Shown here: one piece after another, positions 27,407 through 36,213 of the stretch
Numbering within the stretch: the stretch's first letter is position 1
Layout of the letters: each line of letters opens with the position of its first letter
Assembly (NCBI RefSeq): GCF_002927275.1
Contig: NZ_PRKW01000002.1
Coordinates: 186,001-250,000 of the forward strand
Reading direction: 5' to 3'
DNA length: 64,000 nt
Source: Arthrobacter pityocampae
Lineage (GTDB): Bacteria; Actinomycetota; Actinomycetes; Actinomycetales; Micrococcaceae
Program-made: the position numbers and the translations under genes
The notes under the pieces: generated by a model
Database searches by the model: none
Told to the model about the DNA's origin: nothing
What the model saw: the letters and a program-made list of their open reading frames with translations, nothing else

Positions 27407-28743
27407 CAGAGGTTGCCTGCCGCGAGCTCGCGCTCGACCGACTCCGAGAGCCGCTCCTCGAGCGCGGGGACCTTGATCTGCTGGATGACCTCGGTGAGGA
27501 AGCCGCGCACCACGAGGCGGCGGGCCGCCTTCTCGGGGATGCCGCGTGCCATCAGGTAGAACAGGTGCTCGTCGTCGAACCGGCCGGTGGCGCTGGCGTG
27601 GCCGGCACCCTCGATGAGGCCCGTCTCGATCTCGAGGTTGGGGACCGAGTCCGAGCGCGCGCCGTCCGTGAGGATCAGGTTGCGGTTGGTCTCGTAGGTG
27701 TCCGTCCCCTCGGCCGCCTTGCGGATGAGGACGTCCCCGACCCACACGGTGTGCGCATCCTGGCCCTGCAGGGCGCCCTTGTAGGTCACGCGGGACTTGC
27801 AGTTGGGGACGGCGTGGTCCACCAGGAGCCGCTGCTCGAGGTGCTGGCCGGCGTCGGCGAAGTACAGCCCGTACATCTCGACCTCGGCGCCGGTGGCGGT
27901 GAAGATCGACGACGGCGTGAGGCGCACGAGGTCGCCGCCGAGGCTGACGACGACGTGCTTGTAGCGGGCGTCGCGTCCCACCTTCGCCTGCTGCGAGGAC
28001 ACGTGCACGGCGTCGTCGTCCCATTCCTGGACGCTGACGACGGTGAGTTCCGCGCCGTCGCCCACCACGATCTCGACGTTCTGGGCGAGCGTGACCGAGC
28101 CGGTGTGGTCCAGGACCACGACGGCCTTCGAGAAGGCCTCGGCGTGGATGAGGATGTGCTGCGCGGCGGCGGCGGGCGAGGTACCCGTGACGGCGACCAT
28201 CACCTCGCCGTCGGCCACTGTCTCCCGGGGGACGGTGATGACCGTGGCCTCCGTGAAGGCGTTCCAGGCGGCGGCCGCGACGCGGTCCTCCGGGGTGGCG
28301 GAGGCGCCGAGCCGGGCGTCGCTGCGATCGACGGTCTCGACGGTGACGTTGCCGGCGCCCGTGACGGAGACGGCCGGGGCCGCACCCGTGAGGGGGTCGG
28401 TGTGCAGGCCGCGGAGGCGCTTCAGCGGGGTGAACCGCCAGTCCTCCTCGAGTCCGGTCAGCGTCGGGAAGTCCGCGAGGTCGAAGGACCGTCGGCGCTC
28501 GCCGCGCGAGGCCTCCGGGACGACGGGCGCGTTGCCGTGGCTGTGCTTCTTGAAGCCGAGCTGCTCGACCCCGTCGTCGCCCCCGGGCAGGCTCTCGCCC
28601 TCCTCGGTGAAGCCGTCGATGACGGCGCGGGTGTCCACCGTGTCGGAGGGAGCACCTATGCGTGCCTTGTCGGCGGCACGTCCGAGGTCGGTCCGCTCCC
28701 CCTCGGACGTGGTGTCGGGTGAAATCTGGGTGGTGTCAGCCAT
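27406..28743 (-). CDS. sufD: Fe-S cluster assembly scaffold protein SufD
   Basis: A 445-residue beta-helix protein of the SufB/D family. The C-terminal part carries ETNRNLILTDGARSDSVPNLEIETGLIEGAGHASATG, the segment common to SufB and SufD (here with SATGRFDDEHLFYLMARGIPE). It forms the SufBC2D scaffold with SufB and SufC; SufD is needed for iron entry. The N-terminal 90 residues are charged and low in order. It starts 2 bp after the sufB stop, so it is tightly coupled. Confidence 0.95.
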   Translation of the reverse strand: MADTTQISPDTTSEGERTDLGRAADKARIGAPSDTVDTRAVIDGFTEEGESLPGGDDGVEQLGFKKHSHGNAPVVPEASRGERRRSFDLADFPTLTGLEEDWRFTPLKRLRGLHTDPLTGAAPAVSVTGAGNVTVETVDRSDARLGASATPEDRVAAAAWNAFTEATVITVPRETVADGEVMVAVTGTSPAAAAQHILIHAEAFSKAVVVLDHTGSVTLAQNVEIVVGDGAELTVVSVQEWDDDAVHVSSQQAKVGRDARYKHVVVSLGGDLVRLTPSSIFTATGAEVEMYGLYFADAGQHLEQRLLVDHAVPNCKSRVTYKGALQGQDAHTVWVGDVLIRKAAEGTDTYETNRNLILTDGARSDSVPNLEIETGLIEGAGHASATGRFDDEHLFYLMARGIPEKAARRLVVRGFLTEVIQQIKVPALEERLSESVERELAAGNL

Positions 28744-28745
28744 TG

Positions 28746-30218
28746 CTAGCCCACGGCCCCTTCCATCTGCAGTTCGATCAGCCGGTTCAGCTCGAGCGCG
28801 TACTCCATGGGCAGTTCCCGGGCGATCGGCTCGATGAAGCCGCGCACGATCATGGCCATGGCCTCGTCCTCGGGGAGCCCGCGGGACATGAGGTAGAACA
28901 GCTGCTCCTCGCTGACACGCGACACGGTGGCCTCGTGGCCCATGGTGACGTCGTCCTCGCGGATGTCCACGTACGGGTACGTGTCCGAGCGCGAGATGGT
29001 GTCCACGAGCAGCGCGTCACAGCGGACCGTGTTGGCCGAGTGGGTCGCACCGTCCCGCACCTGGACGAGCCCGCGGTACGCGGCACGTCCGCCGCCGCGC
29101 GCCACGGACTTCGAGATGATCGAGGACTTCGTGTTCGGCGCGATGTGCACCATCTTCGAGCCGGTGTCCTGGTGCTGTCCCTCGCCGGCGAAGGCGATGG
29201 AGAGCGTCTCGCCCTTGGCGTGCTCGCCGACGAGGTAGACGGCCGGGTACTTCATGGTGACCTTGGAGCCGATGTTGCCGTCGATCCACTCCATGGTGGC
29301 GCCCTCGTGGGCGATGGCGCGCTTGGTCACCAGGTTGTACACGTTGTTCGACCAGTTCTGGATGGTGGTGTAGCGGACGCGGGCGCCCTTCTTGACCACG
29401 ATCTCGACGACGGCCGAGTGCAGGGAGTCGGAGGTGTAGATCGGGGCGGTGCAGCCCTCGATGTAGTGGACGTAGGAGTCCTCGTCCGCGATGATCAGCG
29501 TCCGCTCGAACTGGCCCATGTTCTCCGTGTTGATGCGGAAGTACGCCTGCAGGGGGATCTCGACGTGCACGCCCTTGGGGACGTAGACGAACGAGCCGCC
29601 CGACCATACGGCCGTGTTCAGCGACGCGAACTTGTTGTCGCCCACGGGGATGATCGTGCCGAAGTACTCCTTGAAGATCTCGGGGTGCTCGCGCAGCGCG
29701 GTGTCCGTGTCGAGGAAGAGGACGCCCTGGCGTTCCAGGTCCTCGCGCAGCTGGTGGTAGACCACCTCGGACTCGTACTGGGCGGCGACGCCGGAGACCA
29801 GGCGGGCGCGCTCCGCTTCGGGGATGCCGAGCTTCTCGTACGTGTTGCGGATGTCCTCGGGGAGGTCCTCCCACGTGTTCGCCTGCTTCTCGGTGGAGCG
29901 CACGAAGTACTTGATGTTGTCGAAGTCGATGCCGGAGAGGTCCGCGCCCCAGGCGGGCATGGGCTTGCGGTCGAAGTACTTGAGGCCCTTGAGGCGAAGG
30001 TCGAGCATCCACTGGGGCTCGTTCTTCTTCGCGGAGATGTCGCGGACGACTTCCTCGCTGAGGCCGCGGCGTGCGTTGTCGCTCGCCTCGTTCTTGTCCG
30101 CCCATCCGTACTGATAGGTCCCGATGCCTTCGAGCTCGGGGTTCTTCTCGAGGATGTCGCTGATCACCGACTCCGGCACTGCCGTTGCAGCGGGCGTGCG
30201 GTCTACTTGATCCGTCAT
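28746..30218 (-). CDS. sufB: Fe-S cluster assembly scaffold protein SufB
   Basis: A 490-residue scaffold on which Fe-S clusters are built. Very conserved stretches include [58 protein letters not shown] (with the conserved Cys) and [20 protein letters not shown]. Two ATG codons are adjacent (30221 and 30218). AGGAAGG is 2 bases before the first and 5 before the second, so the second fits better. The start overlaps the sufR stop, so regulator and scaffold are co-translated. Confidence 0.95.
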   Translation of the reverse strand: MTDQVDRTPAATAVPESVISDILEKNPELEGIGTYQYGWADKNEASDNARRGLSEEVVRDISAKKNEPQWMLDLRLKGLKYFDRKPMPAWGADLSGIDFDNIKYFVRSTEKQANTWEDLPEDIRNTYEKLGIPEAERARLVSGVAAQYESEVVYHQLREDLERQGVLFLDTDTALREHPEIFKEYFGTIIPVGDNKFASLNTAVWSGGSFVYVPKGVHVEIPLQAYFRINTENMGQFERTLIIADEDSYVHYIEGCTAPIYTSDSLHSAVVEIVVKKGARVRYTTIQNWSNNVYNLVTKRAIAHEGATMEWIDGNIGSKVTMKYPAVYLVGEHAKGETLSIAFAGEGQHQDTGSKMVHIAPNTKSSIISKSVARGGGRAAYRGLVQVRDGATHSANTVRCDALLVDTISRSDTYPYVDIREDDVTMGHEATVSRVSEEQLFYLMSRGLPEDEAMAMIVRGFIEPIARELPMEYALELNRLIELQMEGAVG

Positions 30219-31114
30219 CATGGCCTTCCTTGCTGATGGATGGATAACGTTGCTGGGATGCTGCGCGGAACGGCGTCCGGATCCGCCTGCGCGGGTCCGG
30301 GGGCGTCCGGGCCGACCGCCGCGGCCGGAGCCGCCGTCGTCCGTCCCAGGGGAATGTGGGTGGTGCAGACGTGCCCGCCGCGGGCCAGGGTGGAGAGCCT
30401 GCGCACGTCGACGCCGAGCAGGCGGGCGAAGACGGCGGTCTCCTGGTCGCAGAACGCCGGGAAGGCCGAGGCCAGTCCCTGGATGGGGCAGTGCCCCTGG
30501 CACAGCTGCACGCTGAGCATCACCGGGCGGGTCGGCGCCGGGGCGGTCCGTGGACCGCTGCCCTGCGGGGGGCCCACCGTCCTGGTGGACCCGACGAAGC
30601 CGTCGGTGGTGAGGGCACCGGCGAGGGCCTGGGCACGGTCGGCGAGGTCGGGGCCCGCGGCCTCGACGATCGGCCGGTAGCGCTCCTCCATGCCGGAGAA
30701 CCGCGTGCGGGCGAACTCCTCGATGGCCTCCGGGCCCGCGGCCTCGCCGAGCTGCGCGAGGGCCGCGACGGCGATGTCGAGGTAGTCGTTGCCCATCGTG
30801 GACTGGCCGCGCCGGCTGAGCACGTAGCGCCGGGCAGGACGCCCCGCACCGGTGGCCGCGCTGCGCACGCGCTTGACCTCGATGAGGCCGTCGGAGGAGA
30901 GGGCGTCGAGGTGGCGCCGCATGGCGGCGGGCGTGAACCCGAGGCGGTCGCCGAGTTCGGCGGCACTGACCGGTCCTCGTTCCAGGACGGCCGAGAGCAC
31001 GCGGTCGCGCGTGCGTTCGTCGGGATCCGGGGAGACGATCTGCGCGGTGGGCGTGGACGTCGGGGCGTCACGGAGCACGGCCGCCGGGGTGGTGGCACGG
31101 GGTGATGCGGTCAC
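30218..31114 (-). CDS. sufR: SufR-type Fe-S sensing transcriptional repressor
   Basis: A 298-residue regulator. Residues 35-85 form a winged helix ([35 protein letters not shown] in family order). The C-terminal half has cysteines at 205, 209, 222 and 250 ([10 protein letters not shown]...FCDQE...HVCTTH), the spacing expected for the cluster ligands of SufR. When its Fe-S cluster is intact SufR represses the operon it heads. The GTG at 31114 is chosen because GGAGGG lies 8 bases upstream. The last 45 residues are Ala/Pro rich and probably disordered. Confidence 0.9.
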   Translation of the reverse strand: MTASPRATTPAAVLRDAPTSTPTAQIVSPDPDERTRDRVLSAVLERGPVSAAELGDRLGFTPAAMRRHLDALSSDGLIEVKRVRSAATGAGRPARRYVLSRRGQSTMGNDYLDIAVAALAQLGEAAGPEAIEEFARTRFSGMEERYRPIVEAAGPDLADRAQALAGALTTDGFVGSTRTVGPPQGSGPRTAPAPTRPVMLSVQLCQGHCPIQGLASAFPAFCDQETAVFARLLGVDVRRLSTLARGGHVCTTHIPLGRTTAAPAAAVGPDAPGPAQADPDAVPRSIPATLSIHQQGRP

Positions 31115-31139
31115 GGTCCATTCCCTCCGTCGGCGACAA

Positions 31140-31170
31140 AATACACAACACAAGCATGACCTAATGTATT
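31140..31170. promoter_or_regulatory. Candidate SufR operator
   Basis: Inverted repeat AATACA (31140-31145) and TGTATT (31165-31170), 19 bases apart, in an AT-rich patch 26-56 bases upstream of the sufR GTG. Its location fits autorepression, and TATTTT on the minus strand could be the -10. Confidence 0.4.
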
Positions 31171-31231
31171 CCGTCCCACCACTTAGGCGAGGCTATCCAT
31201 CGGGCCCCGTCGGAGGGCCTACTACCTGCCG

Positions 31232-31237
31232 TAGAAT
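31232..31237 (+). promoter_or_regulatory. TAGAAT -10 element, probably leaderless
   Basis: TAGAAT ends 6 bases before the GTG at 31244 and no ribosome site is present, so transcription should begin at or next to the start codon. Confidence 0.5.
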
Positions 31238-31243
31238 AAGCGG

Positions 31244-32194
31244 GTGCCGACATCTTCCCCCGCCCTCGAGATCGACGGTCTCGTCAAGGACTTCGGGCCC
31301 GTCGGCGCCCTCGACGGCCGGATGGTCCGCGTGCTCGACGGCGTCAGCCTCCGCGCCGAGCGCGGCGCCGTCACCGTCCTGCTGGGCGCGAACGGTGCCG
31401 GCAAGACGACGACCCTCGAATGCGCGCAGGGCCTGCAGCGCGCCGACGGCGGGCGGGTCCGCCTGCTCGGCGAGGATCCGTGGCGGGCCACGCCGCAGCT
31501 GCGGGCGCGCGTCGGCGTGATGCTGCAGGACGGCGGGCTGCCGCCGTCGGTGCGCCCGCTGGCCCTCCTGCGCCACGTCGCCTCCATGTACGCCGACCCC
31601 CTGCCCGTGGACGCCCTCGCCGGGCGCCTGGGCCTCGACGCGTTCGGCGCCGTGTCCATCCGCCGGCTCTCCGGCGGGCAGAAGCAGCGCCTGGCCCTCG
31701 CCTGCGCCCTCGTGGGACGCCCCGAGGTGGTGTTCCTCGACGAGCCGAGCGCCGGCCTCGACCCGCAGTCCCGCACCATCGTGTTCGACATCATCCGGGA
31801 GCTCCGCGCCGACGGCCTGGCCGTCATCCTCACCACCCATCTGCTCGACGACGCGCAGCGGCTGGCCGACTACGTCTTCATCGTCGAGGGCGGCCGTACC
31901 GTCGCCGAGGGCACGGTCGCCGAGCTCACGGCGGACACCGAGGCCGACGGCACGCGGGAACTGCGCTTCGAGACCGTGCCGGGCCTGTCGTTCCCGTCCG
32001 ATCTCCTCCCCCACCTGCTCCAGCGGGAGACCGAGCCGGGACAGTACGTCCTCCGCGGGCCGCTCACGGCCGACGACGTCGCCCGGCTGGCCCGGTGGTG
32101 GGACGCGTGCGGCGTGATGCCGACGTCCATCTCCCTTGCCCCCCGCTCGCTCGAGGACGTCTTCCTCGACATCTCCGGACGGAGCATCCGATGA
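31244..32194 (+). CDS. ABC exporter ATP-binding protein
   Basis: A 316-residue ATPase with GANGAGKTTT (about 49-58), LSGGQKQRLALACALVG, Walker B VVFLDEPSAGLD, and the THLLDDAQRLADY switch, followed by a C-terminal extension that ends R-S-L-E-D-V-F-L-D-I-S-G-R. This matches drug-type or natural product exporters. It is divergent from sufR and shares a 4-bp ATGA overlap with the permease gene downstream. With ctaA 4 bp after the permease, the three form one unit; comparable actinobacterial clusters place such an exporter beside heme A synthase, and its substrate is unknown. Confidence 0.9.
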   Translation: MPTSSPALEIDGLVKDFGPVGALDGRMVRVLDGVSLRAERGAVTVLLGANGAGKTTTLECAQGLQRADGGRVRLLGEDPWRATPQLRARVGVMLQDGGLPPSVRPLALLRHVASMYADPLPVDALAGRLGLDAFGAVSIRRLSGGQKQRLALACALVGRPEVVFLDEPSAGLDPQSRTIVFDIIRELRADGLAVILTTHLLDDAQRLADYVFIVEGGRTVAEGTVAELTADTEADGTRELRFETVPGLSFPSDLLPHLLQRETEPGQYVLRGPLTADDVARLARWWDACGVMPTSISLAPRSLEDVFLDISGRSIR

Positions 32195-32985
32195 CCCTCT
32201 CCACCCCGGCTCCCGGCGGGAGCCCGGTCCGCCAGGCCGGCGGCGGGACCGCAGCACCGCTACCCGCCCGGGTGCTGCGCCACGGCGCGTACGAGGCCCT
32301 GGGCATGCTGCGCAACGGGGAGCAGCTCGTCCTCGCGATCGTGCTGCCGCTCCTGGCACTCACGGCGCTGGTCCTCACGCCCGTGCTGGACGCCTACGGA
32401 CCGGACCGCATCGACGTCGCGGCGCCCGGCGTCCTGGCCCTCTGCACCATGTCCACGGCCTTCACGGGCCAGGGCATCGCGACGGGGTTCGACCGCCGGT
32501 ACGGGGTGCTGCGGTTCCTGTCGACGACGCCGCTCGGCCGCTCCGGGCTGATCCTCGGGAAGGCCGTCGCCGTCGCCGTGGTGCTCGCCGTCCAGCTCGT
32601 CGTGATCGGCGGGGCCGCCGTGCTGATGGGGTGGACGCCGGAACCGGCCGGCATCCTGCCGGCGGCCCTGCTGCTGCTCCTCGGATCGGCGGCCTTCACC
32701 GCGCTCGGCCTCCTCGTGGCCGGGACCCTCCGGCCCGAGGCGACGCTCGCGGTCACCAACCTCGTGTGGATCCTGCTCGCAGCCGCGGGCGGCGTGATCA
32801 TCCCGGCGGCGAGCCTGCCCGCCGCCGCCGAGCCGTTCGTCTCGGTGCTTCCCTCCGCCGCCCTGGGCGACGGCCTCCGGGCCGCCCTCGTGGACGGCGT
32901 GTTCGACCCCATCGCGTGCCTGGTCCTCCTCGCCTGGGCCGCCCTCGCTAGCCTCGCGGCCATCCGCTGGTTCAAATGGAGCTGA
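32191..32985 (+). CDS. ABC-2 exporter permease
   Basis: A 264-residue membrane protein with six predicted helices (for example LVLAIVLPLLALTALVL, AVAVAVVLAVQLVVIGGAAV, LTPEATLAV-type region and a final ACLVLLAWAALASLAAI). F-D-R-R-Y-G-V-L-R-F-L-S-T-T-P-L-G-R is the conserved ABC-2 cytoplasmic loop. The ATG overlaps the ATPase stop by 4 bp; the heme A synthase gene begins 4 bp after its stop. Confidence 0.9.
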   Translation: MTLSTPAPGGSPVRQAGGGTAAPLPARVLRHGAYEALGMLRNGEQLVLAIVLPLLALTALVLTPVLDAYGPDRIDVAAPGVLALCTMSTAFTGQGIATGFDRRYGVLRFLSTTPLGRSGLILGKAVAVAVVLAVQLVVIGGAAVLMGWTPEPAGILPAALLLLLGSAAFTALGLLVAGTLRPEATLAVTNLVWILLAAAGGVIIPAASLPAAAEPFVSVLPSAALGDGLRAALVDGVFDPIACLVLLAWAALASLAAIRWFKWS

Positions 32986-32989
32986 CAGC

Positions 32990-33961
32990 ATGACTCTTCC
33001 CGCGCTCTCCCGCCTCGCCGGCGCCCTCCCCCGCACCACCACGCCCGTGGTGCGGCGGCTGGCCGTCGCCTCCCTCGTCTCCCAGATCGCGATCGTCGTG
33101 ACCGGCGGCGCCGTGCGCCTCACCGCGTCGGGGCTCGGGTGCCCGGAGTGGCCGCGCTGCACCGCCGACTCCATCGTCACCACGCCGGAGATGGGCTTCC
33201 ACGGGGTGATCGAGTTCGGCAACAGGCTCCTGACCTTCGTCCTCGTGATCATCGCCGTCGCCATGATCGTCTCCGTGCTCGGCATGCGCCGGGAGCGCAA
33301 GGACCTGTTCCGCCTGTCGATCGGCCTCTTCCTCGGCATCCCCGCGCAGGCCGTCATCGGGGGCATCACGGTGTGGACGGGACTGAACCCCTGGATCGTG
33401 GGCCTCCACTTCGTGGTGTCGATGATCCTCGTCGCCGTCGCGACGGTGCTCGTCAACCGCGCACGCCTCGAGATGGAGCAGTACCGGACCGGGCGTGCGC
33501 CCGCCGCACCGCCGCTGCTCCGCCAACTGCTGGTGACCTCCACCGTGCTCACGTCGATCACGATCCTCCTCGGCGTCGTCGTGACCGGGTCCGGCCCGCA
33601 CGCCGGCGACCACGGTGCCGCCCGCAACGGGCTCGACTCCGACCTGATGACGCGCCTGCACGCCCTCCCGGTGTACCTGCTGGTCGCCACGGTGGCCCTC
33701 GCCGTCGTCGTCGCCTACCGCGCCGGCGTCCACGCGAAACTGCGCAAGGCGCTGGTGCTGCTCGCGGTGATCGTGCTGGTGCAGGGCGCCGTCGGGTACG
33801 TGCAGCACTTCCTGCACCTGCCCATCGCGCTCGTGGCGCTGCACATGCTCGGGGCGTCCCTGCTCATGGCCGCCGCCGTCCACGCCCACTACACCGGGAC
33901 CACGCGAAAGACCCTGCCGGGCACGCCGGCCGCCACCCGGGTGCCGCAGACCGTCTCCTAG
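32990..33961 (+). CDS. ctaA: Heme A synthase
   Basis: It oxidises the C8 methyl of heme O to make heme A for cytochrome aa3 oxidase. A 323-residue protein with eight predicted helices in two similar halves. Conserved features: RLTASGLGCPEWPRC with the cysteine pair 51 and 57, the heme-ligand histidines in GFHGVIEFGNR, GLHFVVSM, LHALPVYL and LHMLGASLL. The gene lies downstream of an ABC exporter and converges on the DapA-family gene; ctaB lies 0.9 kb away on the other strand. Confidence 0.95.
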   Translation: MTLPALSRLAGALPRTTTPVVRRLAVASLVSQIAIVVTGGAVRLTASGLGCPEWPRCTADSIVTTPEMGFHGVIEFGNRLLTFVLVIIAVAMIVSVLGMRRERKDLFRLSIGLFLGIPAQAVIGGITVWTGLNPWIVGLHFVVSMILVAVATVLVNRARLEMEQYRTGRAPAAPPLLRQLLVTSTVLTSITILLGVVVTGSGPHAGDHGAARNGLDSDLMTRLHALPVYLLVATVALAVVVAYRAGVHAKLRKALVLLAVIVLVQGAVGYVQHFLHLPIALVALHMLGASLLMAAAVHAHYTGTTRKTLPGTPAATRVPQTVS

Positions 33962-33982
33962 GAGACGGGCCGGCACCCGCGG

Positions 33983-34882
33983 TCAGGCGTCGTCGAACGC
34001 CGCCTCGAGGACGTCGAGCAGCCGCCCGAGCTCACGGAGCTCGGAGCCAGGGCTGGGCAGCAGGGGCGGGCGGGGATCCCCGGCGGAGACGCCGCAGGCG
34101 CGGGCCAGCAGGTGCAGGCCGCTGATGCTGCGCAACCCGGCGACGTGGTCCACGAGGGGCGCAAGGACGCGCCGGACCCGCTCCGCCTCCGTGCGGTCCC
34201 CGGCGACGACGGCCGCCCGGAGCCGCGCGTAATAGGCGGGCAGGAGCGCCGCCGGCCCGCTGTGCCAGGCGTCGGCGGCCACTTCTCCGGTCATCATCAG
34301 GCGGTCGCCGCTCACACCGTGGCTGAAGGGCGCGGACACCAGCCGGGCCAGCTCGGCGTGCCGGGCGTTGAACGTGACGGCGTCCGCGGCAGTGTCCTTG
34401 AACGCCACGACGTCCGGCAGCGACGACAATTCGGCCACCACCTGCAGCGAGTAGTCGAACTGCGTGGTGCCGGGGTTGTTGTACAGGCAGATCGGCAGGT
34501 CCGTCGCCTCGTCCACGGCCCGGACCTGCGCCAGGACCTCGTCGTCGGTGAGGGGCACGTAGGAGACGGGTGAGAGCACGAGGCCGGCCGCTCCCGCCTC
34601 CTGAGCGTCCGTGGCGGCCTCGAGCACCTCGCGCGTGCCCACCGAGCTGATGCCGACGGCCACCGGGAGCCGGCCGTCGACGGCGTCGATGACGGTGCGC
34701 GCCACCCGGGCCCGTTCGGCGCGGTCGAGGTAGGCGAAGCTCCCGGAGGAACCGAGGACGGCCACGGCGTCGACCGCCGAGGAGGCGAGGCCCTCCGCGA
34801 GGCCTCGGAGGTCCGCGGTCGCGACGGCGCCGTCCGGCAGGAACGGGGTGAGGGGGTAGGCGATCAGGCCGGTGAAGTCCAT
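33983..34882 (-). CDS. DapA-family aldolase/lyase (dihydrodipicolinate synthase-like)
   Basis: A 299-residue TIM barrel. The family's catalytic tyrosine is in LYNNP and the Schiff-base lysine in VVAFKDTA. The early G-x-G-E-x motif that binds the pyruvate carboxylate is changed to L-G-S-S-G-S, so I doubt that it is the lysine-pathway DapA. Other members act on N-acetylneuraminate, keto-deoxy acids or hydroxyproline products. It stands alone on the minus strand between ctaA and ctaB. TAGGCT is 7 bases before ATG 34882, with no ribosome site: probably leaderless. Confidence 0.8.
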   Translation of the reverse strand: MDFTGLIAYPLTPFLPDGAVATADLRGLAEGLASSAVDAVAVLGSSGSFAYLDRAERARVARTVIDAVDGRLPVAVGISSVGTREVLEAATDAQEAGAAGLVLSPVSYVPLTDDEVLAQVRAVDEATDLPICLYNNPGTTQFDYSLQVVAELSSLPDVVAFKDTAADAVTFNARHAELARLVSAPFSHGVSGDRLMMTGEVAADAWHSGPAALLPAYYARLRAAVVAGDRTEAERVRRVLAPLVDHVAGLRSISGLHLLARACGVSAGDPRPPLLPSPGSELRELGRLLDVLEAAFDDA

Positions 34883-34925
34883 GGGTGCAAGCCTAGGGCC
34901 GGCATGCTCATCCCGCACCGCGGGA

Positions 34926-35870
34926 TCAGGCCAGGATCGCCGATCCGACGAAGGGGTCGACGGCCAGGGCGAGGAAGAGGACCGTGAGGTAGCTGATCGA
35001 GCCGTGGAAGACCTTCATCGCGGCCTTCGGGTGCAGCTCGCCGCGGTGGGCGAGCGAGTGCAGCCGGTGGGACTCGCGGATGAACCAGGCGCCGCCGGCG
35101 ACCGCGGCGATCGCGTAGACCCAGCCCGCGCCGGCGGGGATGAGCAGGAGCGAGCAGGCCACCATGGCCCACGCGTAGAGGACCACCTGGACGGAGACCG
35201 CACGGGCTCCGGCGATCGCGCCGAGCATCGGGACGTTGGCGGCGTTGTAGTCGTCGCTGTACTTCATGGAGAGCGGCCAGTAGTGCGGGGGCGTCCACAG
35301 GAAGATGATGAGGAACAGGACGACGGCGGGCCACTCGACGGCGTTCGTGACCGCGGCCCAGGCGATGAGGACGGGCATGCAGCCGGCCGCGCCGCCCCAG
35401 ACGATGTTCTGCGAGGTGCGGCGCTTGAGGACGAGCGTGTAGACCACGACGTACAGGAAGATCGCCGCGACGCCCAGCGCCCCGGCGAGCGGGTTGGCCC
35501 CGAACCAGAGCACGGCGATCGCCACGACGCCGAGGATCCAGGAGAAGACGAGCGCCTCCCGCGGCGTGACCTCGCCGGTGACCAGGGGCCGGTTCTCGGT
35601 GCGGTGCATCAGCTTGTCGATGTCACGGTCGATGTAGCAGTTGAACGCACCCGCGCTTCCTGCGGCGAGGGCGCCACCCACCATGGTCGCCAGGATCAGG
35701 CCGACGGGCGGGAATCCCCCCTGCGCGAAGATCATCGTGGGAAGGGTGGTCACCAGGAGGAGTTCGATGACGCGCGGCTTGGTGAGCGCGAAATAGGCCT
35801 TCGCTTTGCGACCGAAACCCTGACGGGCCTGCGGTGGACGTGCCGTGGCAGGAGCCTGCTGGGTCTTCAC
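34926..35870 (-). CDS. ctaB: Protoheme IX farnesyltransferase (heme O synthase)
   Basis: It adds a farnesyl group to heme b to make heme O, the substrate of CtaA. A 314-residue UbiA-family membrane protein with about nine helices. [15 protein letters not shown] (77-91) is the Asp-rich prenyl-diphosphate site and [12 protein letters not shown] the second. The GTG start at 35870 is in frame with the family N-terminus [17 protein letters not shown]. It is divergent from tkt. Confidence 0.95.
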   Translation of the reverse strand: MKTQQAPATARPPQARQGFGRKAKAYFALTKPRVIELLLVTTLPTMIFAQGGFPPVGLILATMVGGALAAGSAGAFNCYIDRDIDKLMHRTENRPLVTGEVTPREALVFSWILGVVAIAVLWFGANPLAGALGVAAIFLYVVVYTLVLKRRTSQNIVWGGAAGCMPVLIAWAAVTNAVEWPAVVLFLIIFLWTPPHYWPLSMKYSDDYNAANVPMLGAIAGARAVSVQVVLYAWAMVACSLLLIPAGAGWVYAIAAVAGGAWFIRESHRLHSLAHRGELHPKAAMKVFHGSISYLTVLFLALAVDPFVGSAILA

Positions 35871-36213
35871 AAGGCAACACTTTCGTTTCTTCCGGAGTGG
35901 AGGACAAGCTCCATCATACCCTTTTACGTCCTGTAGAAATCGGCGGCGGGATCCGTCCAGCAACCCCCTCGCCACGACGGCGCCGTGCGCCGGTGTCGCA
36001 ATGTTCCGCTCCCACGTCCGGCAGCAGGGCGGACGGGATAGTGTGGGACGGAAAGCCCGCTGCGGAAGCACGCCCGGAATAAGCAGTCCCGGCCCAGTGC
36101 TGTCCCCAACGGGTCCGACATATGCAGGATTCAATGGTGAACGGCCGGCCCGACGGCGTGCCCGAAGCACGCCCCCGTCACTGGCCGTCCCGGACAGAGA
36201 GGGGCCCGGAAAC
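35871..36213. other. Divergent ctaB/tkt intergenic region
   Basis: The 343 bases carry both promoters and no recognisable gene. An open frame with an ATG at 36134 overlaps the tkt start in another frame and has no family. For tkt, TAGTGT near 36039 is a possible -10. Nothing else stands out. Confidence 0.5.
35913..35918 (-). promoter_or_regulatory. -10 element for ctaB
   Basis: TATGAT on the minus strand, 43 bases before the ctaB GTG, close to the consensus TATAAT. No good -35 hexamer lies at 17 bases. Confidence 0.4.
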
